Numbered from the stretch's first letter, positions 44,682 through 54,959 are shown. The stretch: 60,280 nucleotides of DNA from Bacteroidota bacterium (GCA_018267285.1 JAFDYU010000001.1:1-60280); one strand, 5' to 3'. The notes: a model not told the origin generated them from the letters alone. Numbers and translations are program-made.

Positions 44682-47084
44682 ATGCTCAAAAACTACTTGC
44701 TTGCCACAGTAAGAAGCCTGCAAAAGCATTTTTACTATTCGGCTGTTAATGTTTCAGGAATCGGCCTTGGACTTGCCACCTGTGTTTTGCTTTTCTTGTG
44801 GATTCAGCACGAATTGAGCTTCGATCAATTTCATGAAAATGCAGACCGCATTTACCGCGGTTCGCTGGAGTACAGCTTTGGCGGACAAACGGCTAAAACC
44901 TCGGTCTCTCCTACTGCGCTTCTTCCGGTGTTGAAGAAAAATTTCACGGAAGTAGAAACGGGAGTTCGGATTTACAATATGTCGTCCACAAATCCTTTCA
45001 TCATCAAAACAGGCGATAACATTTTTCAGGAAAAGAAATTCTATTTTGCAGACAGCACCTTCTTCGATGTTTTTTCTTTTCCATTGTTGCGTGGCAACTC
45101 AGCAAAAGCATTAACAGAGCCTCATTCGATTTTACTGACTCAAGCGATGGCCAAAAAATATTTCGACACCGAGGATGTAATTGGAAAACTCCTAACCGTT
45201 AATTCAACCGAATATAAAATTACAGGACTGCTGCAAGATCCACCCTCCAATTCAATGATCCAGTTAGATTTTGTTGCTTCCTTCTCTTCGCTTGGTGCTT
45301 CGAAAGAACAAATTTGGTGGAGTGCCAATTACCAAACTTTTTTCCTACTCAACAAGAACACGGATGTTAATTTATTTGGTAAAAAAGTAAATGCGCTTGT
45401 AAAAAAAGAGCTCGCAACAGAATTAAGCAACCCGGGCGATTATGTGGTTTACAACTTCACCCCCCTAACCAACATCTATTTAAGGTCGGATGTGGACGAA
45501 CCCGAGATCGTTGGCAACATACAATACGTATATATTTTTTCGGCCATCGCCATTTTGGTGCTTGCCATTGCGTGTATCAACTACATAAACCTTGCAACTG
45601 CAAAAGCAGTAGACCGCGCCAGAGAAGTGGGCGTTCGTAAAGTGGCCGGAGCACAGCGCGGACAATTATTTATTCAATTTATTACCGAGTCGATGGTAAT
45701 TACATTGCTTGGTTTTGGTGTGGCTTTTATACTCTCCTCAATCGGGTTGTCTTTCTTCAATTCGTTAACCGGCAAAAATTTTATTCTTAACGATATCTTC
45801 AATCCGGAATTCCTCATGTATTGTGGCCTGATCTGGCTGGTGATTTCTTTTCTTTCTGGAATTTACCCCGCACTTGCCATTGCTTCGTACAAACCTGTGA
45901 GTGTACTAAAGGGGAATTTCAAAAATTCGGGCAACGGAATGTGGCTCAGGCAATCGCTCGTTGTAATACAATTTTCTGTTTCCATAATGTTGATGATCGG
46001 TACGGCCGTGATCTTGAACCAGCTTGATTATATCCAAAACAAAAAACTAGGCTACGATAAAGAAAATGTTATTGTGTTACCTCTCGATAGCAAAACACGC
46101 CAAGTGTACGATCAACTCAAAACAGAATTTATACGCAGCGGGAAAGTAGTGTCCGTGGCGCGCGCCACTGAGCCCCCCACTAAAATCAATGGCGGTTATA
46201 CTATAAAATCAGAAGGCAGTTCAAGTCGCGGAATTATTGTTACGGCCATGGCCATCGACCAGGATTTCATTCCCACCGTGAACATGAAAATAATGGAAGG
46301 AAGAAATTTTACCGAAGCCGATTTTAAAAAACAAGATACCGATTCGGTAATGTCGCTCCTTGTAAACCAAGCTGCTTTAAAGGCGATCGGGTTAACGCCA
46401 ACGGAAGCCATAGGCAGGATCATGGAGTTTCAAGGTAGCAAAGCAGTGATTGCAGGTGTGGTGGAAGATTTTCATTTCTCTTCGTTGCACGAAAAAATAT
46501 CTCCGCTCGTTTTATTTACGCTGCAACCCGGTGCCGATTGGCAAGCGCGGAATGCTTTTGTAAAACTGAGCCCCGGCAACATCAACGAATCGCTCGATCA
46601 ACTGAAGGCAATTTGTAGCTCGCTGCTCACCCACCGTCCGTTTGAATACGAATTTTTAGATCAGCAATACCAAAAGATGTACAGTAAAGAACAACGTATG
46701 GGTAAAGTTACCACGGTATTTTCTGCACTCGCCATTGCAATCGCCTGTCTTGGCTTGCTTGGGCTGGTGGCTTTTGCGGCTACACAAAAGACCAAAGAGA
46801 TTGGCATTCGAAAAGTTTTGGGGGCATCGTCCGTAAGTGTAGTTGCGCTCATCACAAGAAGTTATCTTAAACCGATCGTTGTTGCACTGGCCATCGGTAT
46901 TCCGTCTGCCTACTTTATTATGAACGAATGGTGGCTGCAAAGTTTTGCGTATCATTCTTCCGTGAGTTGGATTGCCCTGCTGGTTGCTCCGCTTATTTGC
47001 ATTGGTATTGCAATGATCACAGCAAGTTTGCAGGCTTTAAGGGCCGCATTGGCAGATCCCGTAAGGACATTGAGAAGTGAGTAG
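44682..47084 (+). CDS. FtsX/MacB-type ABC transporter permease
   Basis: 800 residues from ATG 44682; a TTG at 44652 is in frame. Two MacB periplasmic domains alternate with two FtsX domains. The first helix is at about 20-40 (NVSGIGLGLATCVLLFLWI), and further helices lie near 280-310, 335-365, 375-400, 425-445, 685-710, 735-755 and 770-790. REVGVRKVAGAQ and KEIGIRKVLGAS are the coupling-helix motifs. Such large permeases handle antimicrobials, lipids or cell-envelope signals. No ATPase gene is adjacent. Confidence 0.88.
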   Translation: MLKNYLLATVRSLQKHFYYSAVNVSGIGLGLATCVLLFLWIQHELSFDQFHENADRIYRGSLEYSFGGQTAKTSVSPTALLPVLKKNFTEVETGVRIYNMSSTNPFIIKTGDNIFQEKKFYFADSTFFDVFSFPLLRGNSAKALTEPHSILLTQAMAKKYFDTEDVIGKLLTVNSTEYKITGLLQDPPSNSMIQLDFVASFSSLGASKEQIWWSANYQTFFLLNKNTDVNLFGKKVNALVKKELATELSNPGDYVVYNFTPLTNIYLRSDVDEPEIVGNIQYVYIFSAIAILVLAIACINYINLATAKAVDRAREVGVRKVAGAQRGQLFIQFITESMVITLLGFGVAFILSSIGLSFFNSLTGKNFILNDIFNPEFLMYCGLIWLVISFLSGIYPALAIASYKPVSVLKGNFKNSGNGMWLRQSLVVIQFSVSIMLMIGTAVILNQLDYIQNKKLGYDKENVIVLPLDSKTRQVYDQLKTEFIRSGKVVSVARATEPPTKINGGYTIKSEGSSSRGIIVTAMAIDQDFIPTVNMKIMEGRNFTEADFKKQDTDSVMSLLVNQAALKAIGLTPTEAIGRIMEFQGSKAVIAGVVEDFHFSSLHEKISPLVLFTLQPGADWQARNAFVKLSPGNINESLDQLKAICSSLLTHRPFEYEFLDQQYQKMYSKEQRMGKVTTVFSALAIAIACLGLLGLVAFAATQKTKEIGIRKVLGASSVSVVALITRSYLKPIVVALAIGIPSAYFIMNEWWLQSFAYHSSVSWIALLVAPLICIGIAMITASLQALRAALADPVRTLRSE

Positions 47085-47310
47085 TACGGAATTCATAGTA
47101 CTTAAAAATTTTATATAGGTAGTATGGGTTCTCAAAAAGGTTACTGAGTGTAAGGGATTGATGAAATTCGAGTATAAATACGGCAATAAAGTGACCCTAT
47201 AATATAATCAAAAGGGAGCTAACCAGTTACAACTTATTGTAAATCCTTACAAAAGTGTAATCTTTTTACGAATTTGCCGTAAACATAAACCTTTTGCTAA
47301 CCCTAAAATC

Positions 47311-50288
47311 ATGTTTAAGAGAATCATTGTTGAAAGCTTATTGCTCACACTACTTTCTTTTAGCGCATTCACTCAGGCAATTAAATTAGCTGATCTTAAA
47401 TCTTGTGACGCTTCATTTATTTCAGACGTAGGCGTTGTGCTTATTAGCAGATTCGATCAATTAACAATTACAGACGGCACAATAGCTGGCACTAAAAACA
47501 CAACACTCCCTGCCTTTGCTCAAGAATTCAAACAAATAGGTAATGATATTTATTTCTTTTCGTATGATAGAATTTCAGATTACCACTCACTTAACAAATT
47601 CTCATGTGTTACCAATCAACTTGTTTCTTTGGGGAAAGTAAATAAATACAATCAACGGAATTTAGTTCGACTGGCAACGGTGATCTCCGAAAAATTATAT
47701 TTTATCGCGATGGATTCAAGCAATAATCCACAGCTCTGGCAAAGTGACGGAACGTTGAGCGGAACAATAAATCTGCATTATCCATTCTCTAATTTTTACA
47801 ATCAAGGCAAAACAATTTCATACTTAGCCACATTTAACGATAAGTTGTTAATCGCAAATTATGGTGAACTTTGGATTACAGATGGATTTTCTTCAACCAC
47901 AAAAATAAAAGAGGCTGATGCGAATAAAGATTATTCAACTATTTATCTTGGTTCATTTGCAGAACTAAATGGTTTTTTATACTTCAGTGCTTATGACTCT
48001 ATGCATGGGCAGGAGGTATGGCGAACCGATGGCACTTCAAGTGGAACTACTTTATTTCAAGATTTATCGCCTGGTTTTTTACCCTACAATCCCTCGCTCG
48101 CAAGTAGCTCATATCCTGGAGATTTCAGAAGAATAGGTAACTTCATTTATTTTACAACCAATTATTCTTCTTTACTATGGCGAACTGATGGAACAATGCA
48201 AGGCACAATTCTGCTAAAAAAGTGTGATAATAATGATGAATACTGTATTCGTAACCTTAGTAAATTTAATGACAAATTAATTTTTACATACAATGATTCA
48301 ACGACAGGTAAAGAGCCTTGGATAACGGACGGAACTGTTGGCAAAACTATGTTAGTAAAAGATATTTGGCAAGGTCCTGCCAGTTCAATATCCTCCGATC
48401 ACTCATTCATTTCTGATGATGTAAATTGTTATCTACCTGCTGATGATGGTACCAATGGGCAACAGATATGGGAAATTGACAGCTTAGGCAATGCTAAAGT
48501 GGCGATGTACACAACAATGGATAAGTCAATATCTTCCATGCCATTCGTTTATGAGTTTAACAATAAATTGATCTATGTGTCTGATAAAGAAAATAGCTCA
48601 CAGCTTTTCTCTATAGAAAATTCATTATTTTCATTTGTTGACTTTACCCCCAATCCTAGGCTGCCAGCAGATTACTGGTTTCAAACCATAGGAGCTGAAG
48701 GTTACAATCCAGGCATAGTTTTCAACTATGACATGGCTGTTTCTACCACCAACGACATCATATTGGCCGGAGTCTATATTGGCAATCGGCTTATATTTTA
48801 TGATAATCAAATTACTACACCGTTTGATTTTTCAACGACAAAAGCCTTCCTTTCCAAATTTAATAGCAATGGTATTTTGGTATGGACTAAAGAGCTGCAA
48901 ACTACTGAAGCATTTTATAGAAAATACGCATCGATAGCTACAGGTACAGATGGAGTCGTCTATTACGCCACTACCTCCAACAAATCAAAATTTATAGACT
49001 TAGCACCCACAGATAAAAATATAAATGCTTATTTGGTAAAGCTTGACAAAACCGGGAACAGTGAATGGTTAAGTGGTGGCTACGCAGGTAAGGATATTCA
49101 AATTAGTAATCTTAAAGTTGACAATGAAGGCAACATCTTTATGACTGGCCTTTACTTTGGTTTTTCTTTTCGGTGGGGTAATTCAATTTTAACATCTAAT
49201 GTGTCTCCGGCTTATTTCATACAAAAATTTGATCCTAAAGGCAACTCGATTTGGGCAAAGAACATCTCCACAGGGTGGAAGGAATACGGTGACATAACTG
49301 ACATGGAAATAGACTATTCAAATAAGCGAATCATTTTATTAATTAGTCAGGGGGGCAGAAATGTTTCTAGTTCTTGTGAATATGAACGGTGGCCTGCGCA
49401 GATAAAGTGCTATAATTTTGAAGGAAATTTGTATTGGCAAAAGCAATTTGATTGTTCTGATCTAATGACTGCCAATAGTTTGGCTGTTGGGCCTAATGGA
49501 GACATAGTTATAGTAGGCCGTTACAGGGGAACCTTGGCCTGGGACTCGATAAAGCTGACATCAGCCTACAAAAATGGCTGCCACATCAATACTTCTTTTG
49601 TTGCCCGAATAAATAGTGATTGTGAATTAAAAGCACTGAATACAGATAACCCAAATAATATTGAACCTTTCGAGATTCAATTTCTAAAAAATGGAAATTA
49701 CCTGATATCAGGTATTGAGAGACACATGGATAATAGTTATTATATCGGTTATGATTCACCCTACCCGAGCAGTAGCACACATATGTTCATTCGAGAATAT
49801 GACTATGGGGGCGATCTGCTTGCTGAACGAAAATTCAATAAATACGAAAATGATTTTTATGAGTCAAACCCGATCGTCAGAGTTGATAGCAATAAAGACA
49901 TAATATTTTCTGAAAGAAGTTCGGGAAAGTTTGATTCTATCTCGTACTCGGTCAATCAATGGGGAAGCCTGAGTTTAGTGATGATGAAAACTAATCTAAA
50001 GCTTTTCAAGGATGAAGCCGAATCACACGAATTAGGAGAAAAAGTACAGATTTTTCCAAATCCAACACATGCCGCGCATATTTAAAAATATGGAGAGATC
50101 AGTTCAAAGATCAAAATTTTTCAATTCAAATTTTTGATGTAGTAGGTCATTCGGTTTACGAAAAGGACCATATAACGAATGAAGATGTCCTTGCAATAGA
50201 AACGTCTAACTTATCTTCCGGTATTTATCTTTTTCGAATAACGAATTCAGAAACAAGCATAGTCCAAAGGTTAGTGGTAAATCATTAA
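47311..50288 (+). pseudogene. ELWxxDGT-repeat T9SS protein with a frameshift in the sorting domain
   Basis: The first frame ends at 50085 (924 residues) within the T9SS sorting domain (VQIFPNPTHAAHI, then stop). The rest of the domain continues in another frame from about 50090 to 50288 (IQIFDVVGHSVYEKD, SSGIYLFRI, ending VQRLVVNH). One missing base near 50079-50092 explains this. The N-terminal part has ELWxxDGT-type repeats (LWQSDGTLSGT, VWRTDGTSSGT, LLWRTDGTMQGT). The C-terminal half resembles SBBP/Kelch-like beta-propeller repeats. Without the sorting domain the product would not be held on the surface by T9SS. A sequencing or assembly error is possible. Confidence 0.8.
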
Positions 50289-50418
50289 TTGCTCCAGAGT
50301 TAAAGATCGATTTCCCTTAGGCTGTCTCACCCCAACTAAAAATACCCACACTTGGATGATGGTGCAGCACATAAAGAAAATATAGCTTGCACACAGTTTT
50401 ATGTCTCATAGGTCTTAG

Positions 50419-50446
50419 GTGCCTTACGCTTTCGGGTGTAAGGCAC
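50419..50446 (+). terminator. Terminator between the T9SS and SMP-30-like genes
   Basis: The perfect 9-bp stem GTGCCTTAC/GTAAGGCAC closes a 10-base loop and is followed by TTTGATTTT. Confidence 0.7.
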
Positions 50447-50475
50447 TTTGATTTTAATGGTGTTATCTTAGTTCC

Positions 50476-51729
50476 ATGAAAGCAATTCTTCTCTCCTTTT
50501 TTATTTTGGTTTCTGCTTGCGGGTACAGCCAACTTGTGCAAACTCTTTACCGCGATGCCATGGATGCCTACAAGAAAAAAAACCATACTGATTTTTATCA
50601 AAAAATAAAGGAAGCCAATAAAATACGCCCCAATCACCAAGGAATACTTTATCAACTCGGTATTGCCTGTGCTCTTAACGGAAAAAAAGACGAGGCCAAC
50701 GCGAACCTAAAAAAAGCGATCCTCATCAATACCGATTTTAAATTGGAGGGCGTGGCAGACTTCAACTCAATAAAAGACACAGACGGTTTCAAAAAATTAT
50801 TGAGCCTGCAAACCGAGTGGCAAACACCTCTAATCCATTCTAAAGTTGCTTTTACTCTTAAAGACCGTGCCCTCCACACAGAAGGAATTGAATACGATGC
50901 CGTGCACCAAACATTTTACCTTGGCAGCATTCACAAACGAAAAATCGTTAAAGTAGATGCCCAAGGGAATGTTTCCGATTTTTGCACAAGTGGTTTCAGT
51001 GGGATGGCGAGCGTATTCGGCATCAAGGTCGACACCAAACGAAATGTGTTGTGGGCATGCACCTCGCCCATGCAAGAAATGGAAAACTACGATTCTGCAG
51101 CAAAGCCTGCTGTGTTTAAATTTGAATTGAGTTCCGGCAAACTCATCCGCAAATACACATCGTATAAACCCGGAGTTTATGGTGATCTCATCATCAATAA
51201 AAGCGGAAATGTGTTTGTCTCCGACAGCCAGACGAACGAGATTTTTACCATCGATGAGAAGAAAAATCAAATCGTTCCTTTTTTTTCATCGAATGAATTC
51301 ATCAGCCTTCAAGGGTTGGCGTTTTCAGCCGATGAAAAATATCTGTTCATAGCCGACTACCCAAATGGAATTTTCCGGCTCAACATCAAATCGCGCGAGC
51401 TGATCGAAATTAAAACAACTCTTGATGTGTCGCTGAAAGGTGTGGATGGACTTTACGCTTACAACCATTCCCTTATCGCCATTCAAAACGGAGTATTCCC
51501 AAGCCGAAGCGCTCGCTATTTTCTCAACAAAAATTTAAACGAGATCACCGGGTTTGAAATTATCGACCGAAAGCATCCCGATTTTAACGAACCAACCCTG
51601 GGCGTAATTGTCGGAAAAACATTTTACTATATTGCCAACAGCCAGTGGGGCAGCTACGATGACAAGCACCAAATCAAACCCCACGAGCAACTTCAGGATA
51701 TAGTGGTGTTGAAATATGAGTTGAAGTAA
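50476..51729 (+). CDS. Exported TPR-SMP-30/gluconolactonase-like protein
   Basis: 417 residues. The signal peptide ends LVSACGYSQ; VSAC could also be a lipobox (Cys15). Residues 20-110 form two or three TPR-like helices (QGILYQLGIACALNGKKDE). From about 125 a six-bladed beta-propeller of the SMP-30/NHL type follows (HTEGIEYDAVHQTFYLGSI, GDLIINKSGNVFVSDS, FSADEKYLFIADY). Members act as lactonases; catalytic metal ligands could not be confirmed here. Confidence 0.75.
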   Translation: MKAILLSFFILVSACGYSQLVQTLYRDAMDAYKKKNHTDFYQKIKEANKIRPNHQGILYQLGIACALNGKKDEANANLKKAILINTDFKLEGVADFNSIKDTDGFKKLLSLQTEWQTPLIHSKVAFTLKDRALHTEGIEYDAVHQTFYLGSIHKRKIVKVDAQGNVSDFCTSGFSGMASVFGIKVDTKRNVLWACTSPMQEMENYDSAAKPAVFKFELSSGKLIRKYTSYKPGVYGDLIINKSGNVFVSDSQTNEIFTIDEKKNQIVPFFSSNEFISLQGLAFSADEKYLFIADYPNGIFRLNIKSRELIEIKTTLDVSLKGVDGLYAYNHSLIAIQNGVFPSRSARYFLNKNLNEITGFEIIDRKHPDFNEPTLGVIVGKTFYYIANSQWGSYDDKHQIKPHEQLQDIVVLKYELK

Positions 51730-51823
51730 TCCATCCCTTCAACATTTCCGCTCACCTTTTAAATATAGATGGTGAAATTATCCTCTAAAACAATAATGTG
51801 TGGGAGAAGTTTAATACAAACGC

Positions 51824-51831
51824 TAAATTTG
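51824..51831 (+). promoter_or_regulatory. -7 box before the ACMSD-like gene
   Basis: TAAATTTG fits TAnnTTTG; ATG 51851 is 20 bases downstream. No good TTG was seen at -33. Confidence 0.4.
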
Positions 51832-51850
51832 CGGATTGCCCAAAAATGAA

Positions 51851-52873
51851 ATGCTGAAAATCGACAGCCACACGCACATCCTACCCAAGAAAATGCCCAA
51901 TTGGAGCGAGAAGTTTGGCTATGGCGATTTCATTTACCTGCAACAACACAAAAAAGGTGCGGCTAAAATGATGCGCGGCAATCAGTTCTTCCGCGAGATC
52001 ACCGAAAATTCGTGGAATGCAGAATTGAGAATAGACGAGTACAATAAATTTAACACACAAGTACAAGTAGTGTGCACCGTTCCGGTGATGTTTTCGTATT
52101 GGGCAAAACCGTTAGACTGCCTGACGCTATCACAATTTCTAAACGACCAAATCGGCAAAGTGGTTAAAAACTATCCTAAAAATTATATTGGCCTGGGCAC
52201 TGTGCCCATGCAGGATGCCGAACTGGCGGTAAAAGAATTAGCACGTTTAAGAAAGATCGGTCTAAAGGGGATACAGATCGGTTCCAACATCAATGACGAG
52301 AACCTGAATGAAGAGCGGTTCTTCCCGGTTTTTCAGGCTTGCGAAAAATTAGGCCTTGCCGTTCTTGTTCACCCGTGGAATATGATGGGGCAAAAGAAAA
52401 TGCAACGCTATTGGCTGCCGTGGTTGGTGGGTATGCCGGCCGAAACTTCGCGTGCAATATGTTCTATGATTTTTGGCGGGATATTTGAGAGGCTTCCGAA
52501 GCTGCGCGTGATGTTTGCCCACGCAGGCGGTTCGTTCTTACCAACGATAGGCAGAATTACACACGGCTTTAATTGTAGGCCCGATCTGGTGGCCATCGAC
52601 AACCCCATCGATCCCAGAAAATACCTTGGCCAATTTTGGGTGGACAGCGTAACGCACGACAGCCTCATGCTGGAGTACGTATTAAAGCTGCAGGGATCTA
52701 AACGTGTGATGCTTGGAACCGACTATCCGTTTCCGTTGGGCGATTTGGAGGTGGGAAAATTTATCGAAGAAATGGAGTTGACTAAAAAAATTAAAGAAGA
52801 TATTTTTCATAACGCGGCATTAGAATGGCTCGATATGAAAAAAGGAGATTTTACAAACGAAAAGAAAAAATGA
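51851..52873 (+). CDS. ACMSD-like amidohydrolase (metal-dependent decarboxylase)
   Basis: 340 residues from ATG 51851; a TTG at 51836 is in frame. It resembles 2-amino-3-carboxymuconate-6-semialdehyde decarboxylase of the kynurenine pathway. Metal ligands: HTH in IDSHTHILP, His in VLVHPWNMMG, and Asp in GTDYPFPLG; HAGGSFLPTIGRI is also conserved. The catalytic TIM barrel is complete. No other kynurenine genes are in the window. It overlaps the next gene by 4 bp. Confidence 0.88.
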   Translation: MLKIDSHTHILPKKMPNWSEKFGYGDFIYLQQHKKGAAKMMRGNQFFREITENSWNAELRIDEYNKFNTQVQVVCTVPVMFSYWAKPLDCLTLSQFLNDQIGKVVKNYPKNYIGLGTVPMQDAELAVKELARLRKIGLKGIQIGSNINDENLNEERFFPVFQACEKLGLAVLVHPWNMMGQKKMQRYWLPWLVGMPAETSRAICSMIFGGIFERLPKLRVMFAHAGGSFLPTIGRITHGFNCRPDLVAIDNPIDPRKYLGQFWVDSVTHDSLMLEYVLKLQGSKRVMLGTDYPFPLGDLEVGKFIEEMELTKKIKEDIFHNAALEWLDMKKGDFTNEKKK

Positions 52874-53502
52874 TTGAGAAGAAAATTTTAGCATTGATTT
52901 TAATTTTATGGTCGGCACAAGGTTTTGCCCAATCGCAAGCCGAAAAAGAAAAAATCAAAGAATTGGAGATGATGCGGCAGATGGAACGCACGCGTAAAGT
53001 CACCATGAAAATGGATTCGGCTGTTCAACTCACAGACGAGGGGAAATACCAGGAAGCCGATGCCAAGTTCAGGGCAGTGTTAAAATCAATTCGCAGTGTC
53101 CCTTCAGACTTGACGTATCATTTTGGCAAAAACTCGTACTTCCTCGGCAAATACCGGCAAAGTGTGGATTGGCTTAATAAGTACATTCAACTTAAAGGCA
53201 CGCAAGGGCGTTACTCAGCCGATGCCATCGCGTGGCTCGCCAAGGCCGAAAACGAATTGCTCAAAGAACATGAAAAAGAAAACAAACACGCTGCCGAAGT
53301 TTTGTCGGGCGATTATTATATCGACTGCGGCCCTACCGGCAAAGTAGTGTGCCCAACGTGCCGCGGCTCTGCGGTAGTAGTGAAGAAAAATTATTTTGGC
53401 GATGTGTACAAAGACTGCCCCGTGTGCAACAAATTAGGTTACCTCACCTGCGATGAGTACAACAAGTTATTGAAAGGCAAATTGGTGACTGAACCCAATT
53501 AA
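52870..53502 (+). CDS. Exported TPR protein with DnaJ-like CxxC motifs
   Basis: 210 residues from ATG 52870, which overlaps the stop of the ACMSD-like gene (ATGA). A signal peptide ends GFAQS. A charged helical stretch is followed by two TPR-like repeats (about 45-120). At the C-terminus CPTCRG and CPVCNKLGYLTC make a zinc-binding pair like that of the DnaJ cysteine-rich domain. The function is unknown. Confidence 0.7.
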   Translation: MIEKKILALILILWSAQGFAQSQAEKEKIKELEMMRQMERTRKVTMKMDSAVQLTDEGKYQEADAKFRAVLKSIRSVPSDLTYHFGKNSYFLGKYRQSVDWLNKYIQLKGTQGRYSADAIAWLAKAENELLKEHEKENKHAAEVLSGDYYIDCGPTGKVVCPTCRGSAVVVKKNYFGDVYKDCPVCNKLGYLTCDEYNKLLKGKLVTEPN

Positions 53503-53512
53503 TTTATCTTTG
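53482..53512 (+). promoter_or_regulatory. trhO promoter
   Basis: TTG (53482-53484), a 20-base spacer and TATCTTTG (53505-53512) match the Bacteroidota consensus; ATG 53531 is 18 bases downstream. It lies over the end of the preceding gene. Confidence 0.65.
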
Positions 53513-53530
53513 CATTTTGAATAGATCGAA

Positions 53531-54556
53531 ATGCTTCATAATCGGGCGAATGGTAAGGAATTAAAAGAAAAGCTCCGGCACTCTGGTGAGCAGCGCACTA
53601 CCATTTCTTTTTACAAGTATCATAAAATAGAAGACCCACAGCAGTTTCGAAACGAGTTGTACCTGCTGTTTAATTCCATCGGAGTGATGGGCCGGATTTA
53701 CATTGCACACGAGGGAATCAACGCACAGATCAGTGTGCCAACCGAAAACCTGGAGTTGTTCAAAAACAAACTTTTTGAAATCGGGTTTTTAAAAGGAATA
53801 CGATTGAACCTTGCCATAGAAGATAACGGCAAATCCTTTTTTAAACTCAAAATTCTGGTGCGAAAAAAAATCGTGGCCGATGGCTTGAATGACGATTCGT
53901 TTGATGTGACCAACAGCGGTGTGCACGTAAATGCCAAAGAATTTAACCAACTGGCCGAAGACAAGAATACGGTTATTGTGGATATGCGCAACCACTACGA
54001 AAGCGAAGTGGGCCATTTTAAAAATGCACTTTGCCCGGATGCCGACACCTTTCGCGAAGAACTGAAGATTGCCGAACAACTGCTCGCCAACGAAAAAGAT
54101 AAAAATATTGTGATGTATTGCACCGGTGGCATCCGTTGCGAAAAAGCAAGCGCGTGGATGAAACACATCGGCTTTAAAAATGTTTTTCAATTGAATGGCG
54201 GCATCATCGAATACGCAAGGCAGGTAAAAGAACAAGGCCTGGAAAATAAATTCATCGGGAAAAACTTTGTGTTTGACGAACGGCTGGGCGAGCGCATCTC
54301 GCACGACATCATCAGCCATTGCCATCAATGCGGCAAACCCTGCGACAAACACACCAACTGCAAAAATGACGGCTGCCACCTGCTGTTCATTCAGTGCAAC
54401 GAATGCAACGAAAAATACAACGGCTGTTGCTCGGCAGAATGCAAAGGCATTATTGAATTGCCCCCCGAAAAACAAAAAGAAATACGCAGGGGAATTAATA
54501 AAGGAAGACAGGTTTTTAAAAAAGGAAGAGTGGAGAAATTACGAATTGCGAATTAA
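53531..54556 (+). CDS. trhO: tRNA uridine hydroxylase TrhO (rhodanese-related)
   Basis: 341 residues. It hydroxylates U34 of tRNA with oxygen. An N-terminal acylphosphatase-like domain (20-110) is followed by the rhodanese domain with the catalytic Cys197 and Cys203 in YCTGGIRCEKASAW. A C-terminal Cys-rich region follows (CHQCGKPCDKHTNC). The last six codons (KLRIAN) and the stop lie in the left inverted repeat of the next element, so the original C-terminus may have been replaced. Confidence 0.9.
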   Translation: MLHNRANGKELKEKLRHSGEQRTTISFYKYHKIEDPQQFRNELYLLFNSIGVMGRIYIAHEGINAQISVPTENLELFKNKLFEIGFLKGIRLNLAIEDNGKSFFKLKILVRKKIVADGLNDDSFDVTNSGVHVNAKEFNQLAEDKNTVIVDMRNHYESEVGHFKNALCPDADTFREELKIAEQLLANEKDKNIVMYCTGGIRCEKASAWMKHIGFKNVFQLNGGIIEYARQVKEQGLENKFIGKNFVFDERLGERISHDIISHCHQCGKPCDKHTNCKNDGCHLLFIQCNECNEKYNGCCSAECKGIIELPPEKQKEIRRGINKGRQVFKKGRVEKLRIAN

Positions 54557-54955
54557 GAGTTACGGATGAAAAGTAATAACGTAATCCAAGATAAAAGTTT
54601 TGCATTTGCTGTAAAAGTTATTAATACCTCGAAACTTCTACAATCAAAACACGAATACATTCTTTCAAAGCAATTCCTTAAAAGTGGCACTTCAATTGGA
54701 GCAAATATTGAAGAAGCAATAGGCGCGCAATCAAAAGCAGATTTTATTTCAAAGCTTTCAATAGCATATAAAGAAGCAAGAGAAACACTATATTGGGTAA
54801 AGCTTCTTTCCGCAACTGAATTTTTATCGATGGAAATAACCGAGGATCTAATTTCAGACGCAGAAGAAATCTGTAGAATTATTGGAAAAATCTTAATCAC
54901 TACAAAAGGGGTCGATCCTTAAAAACTCTTAATTCTTAATTTTTAATTCGTAATT
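54537..54955. mobile_element. Four-helix-bundle cassette with inverted repeats
   Basis: AATTACGAATT (54537-54547) and GAATTAAGAGTT (54550-54561) on the left have exact reverse complements at 54945-54955 and 54924-54935 on the right. The element holds only the four-helix-bundle gene. The left repeat includes the end of trhO; the right one ends 5 bp before mogA. It appears inserted between these two genes. Confidence 0.65.
54566..54922 (+). CDS. Four-helix-bundle protein (23S rRNA IVS family)
   Basis: 118 residues of the family first seen in intervening sequences of 23S rRNA. The pattern is FAVKVINTSKLL, then LKSGTSIGANIEEA, SKADFISKLSIAYKEARETLYWVKLL, and a fourth helix at the end. No catalytic residues are known; members may bind nucleic acid. 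It is flanked by inverted repeats and lies far from any rRNA gene. Confidence 0.85.
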   Translation: MKSNNVIQDKSFAFAVKVINTSKLLQSKHEYILSKQFLKSGTSIGANIEEAIGAQSKADFISKLSIAYKEARETLYWVKLLSATEFLSMEITEDLISDAEEICRIIGKILITTKGVDP

Positions 54956-54959
54956 AGAA

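Noticed and set aside
47085-47310. Small gene or riboswitch in the 226-bp gap
   Set aside because: No ORF, strong hairpin or known aptamer pattern was seen; the gap is A+T-rich intergenic DNA.
50317-50655. A 112-codon minus-strand gene
   Set aside because: It overlaps the start of the SMP-30-like gene and a terminator hairpin and has no recognisable feature.
53789-54475. A 228-codon minus-strand gene opposite trhO
   Set aside because: trhO is fully conserved on the plus strand, and the antisense product is Phe/Val/Ala-rich without a start signal or family.
54566-54922. Intervening sequence of a 23S rRNA gene
   Set aside because: The protein family fits, but the flanks are trhO and mogA and no rRNA sequence is present.
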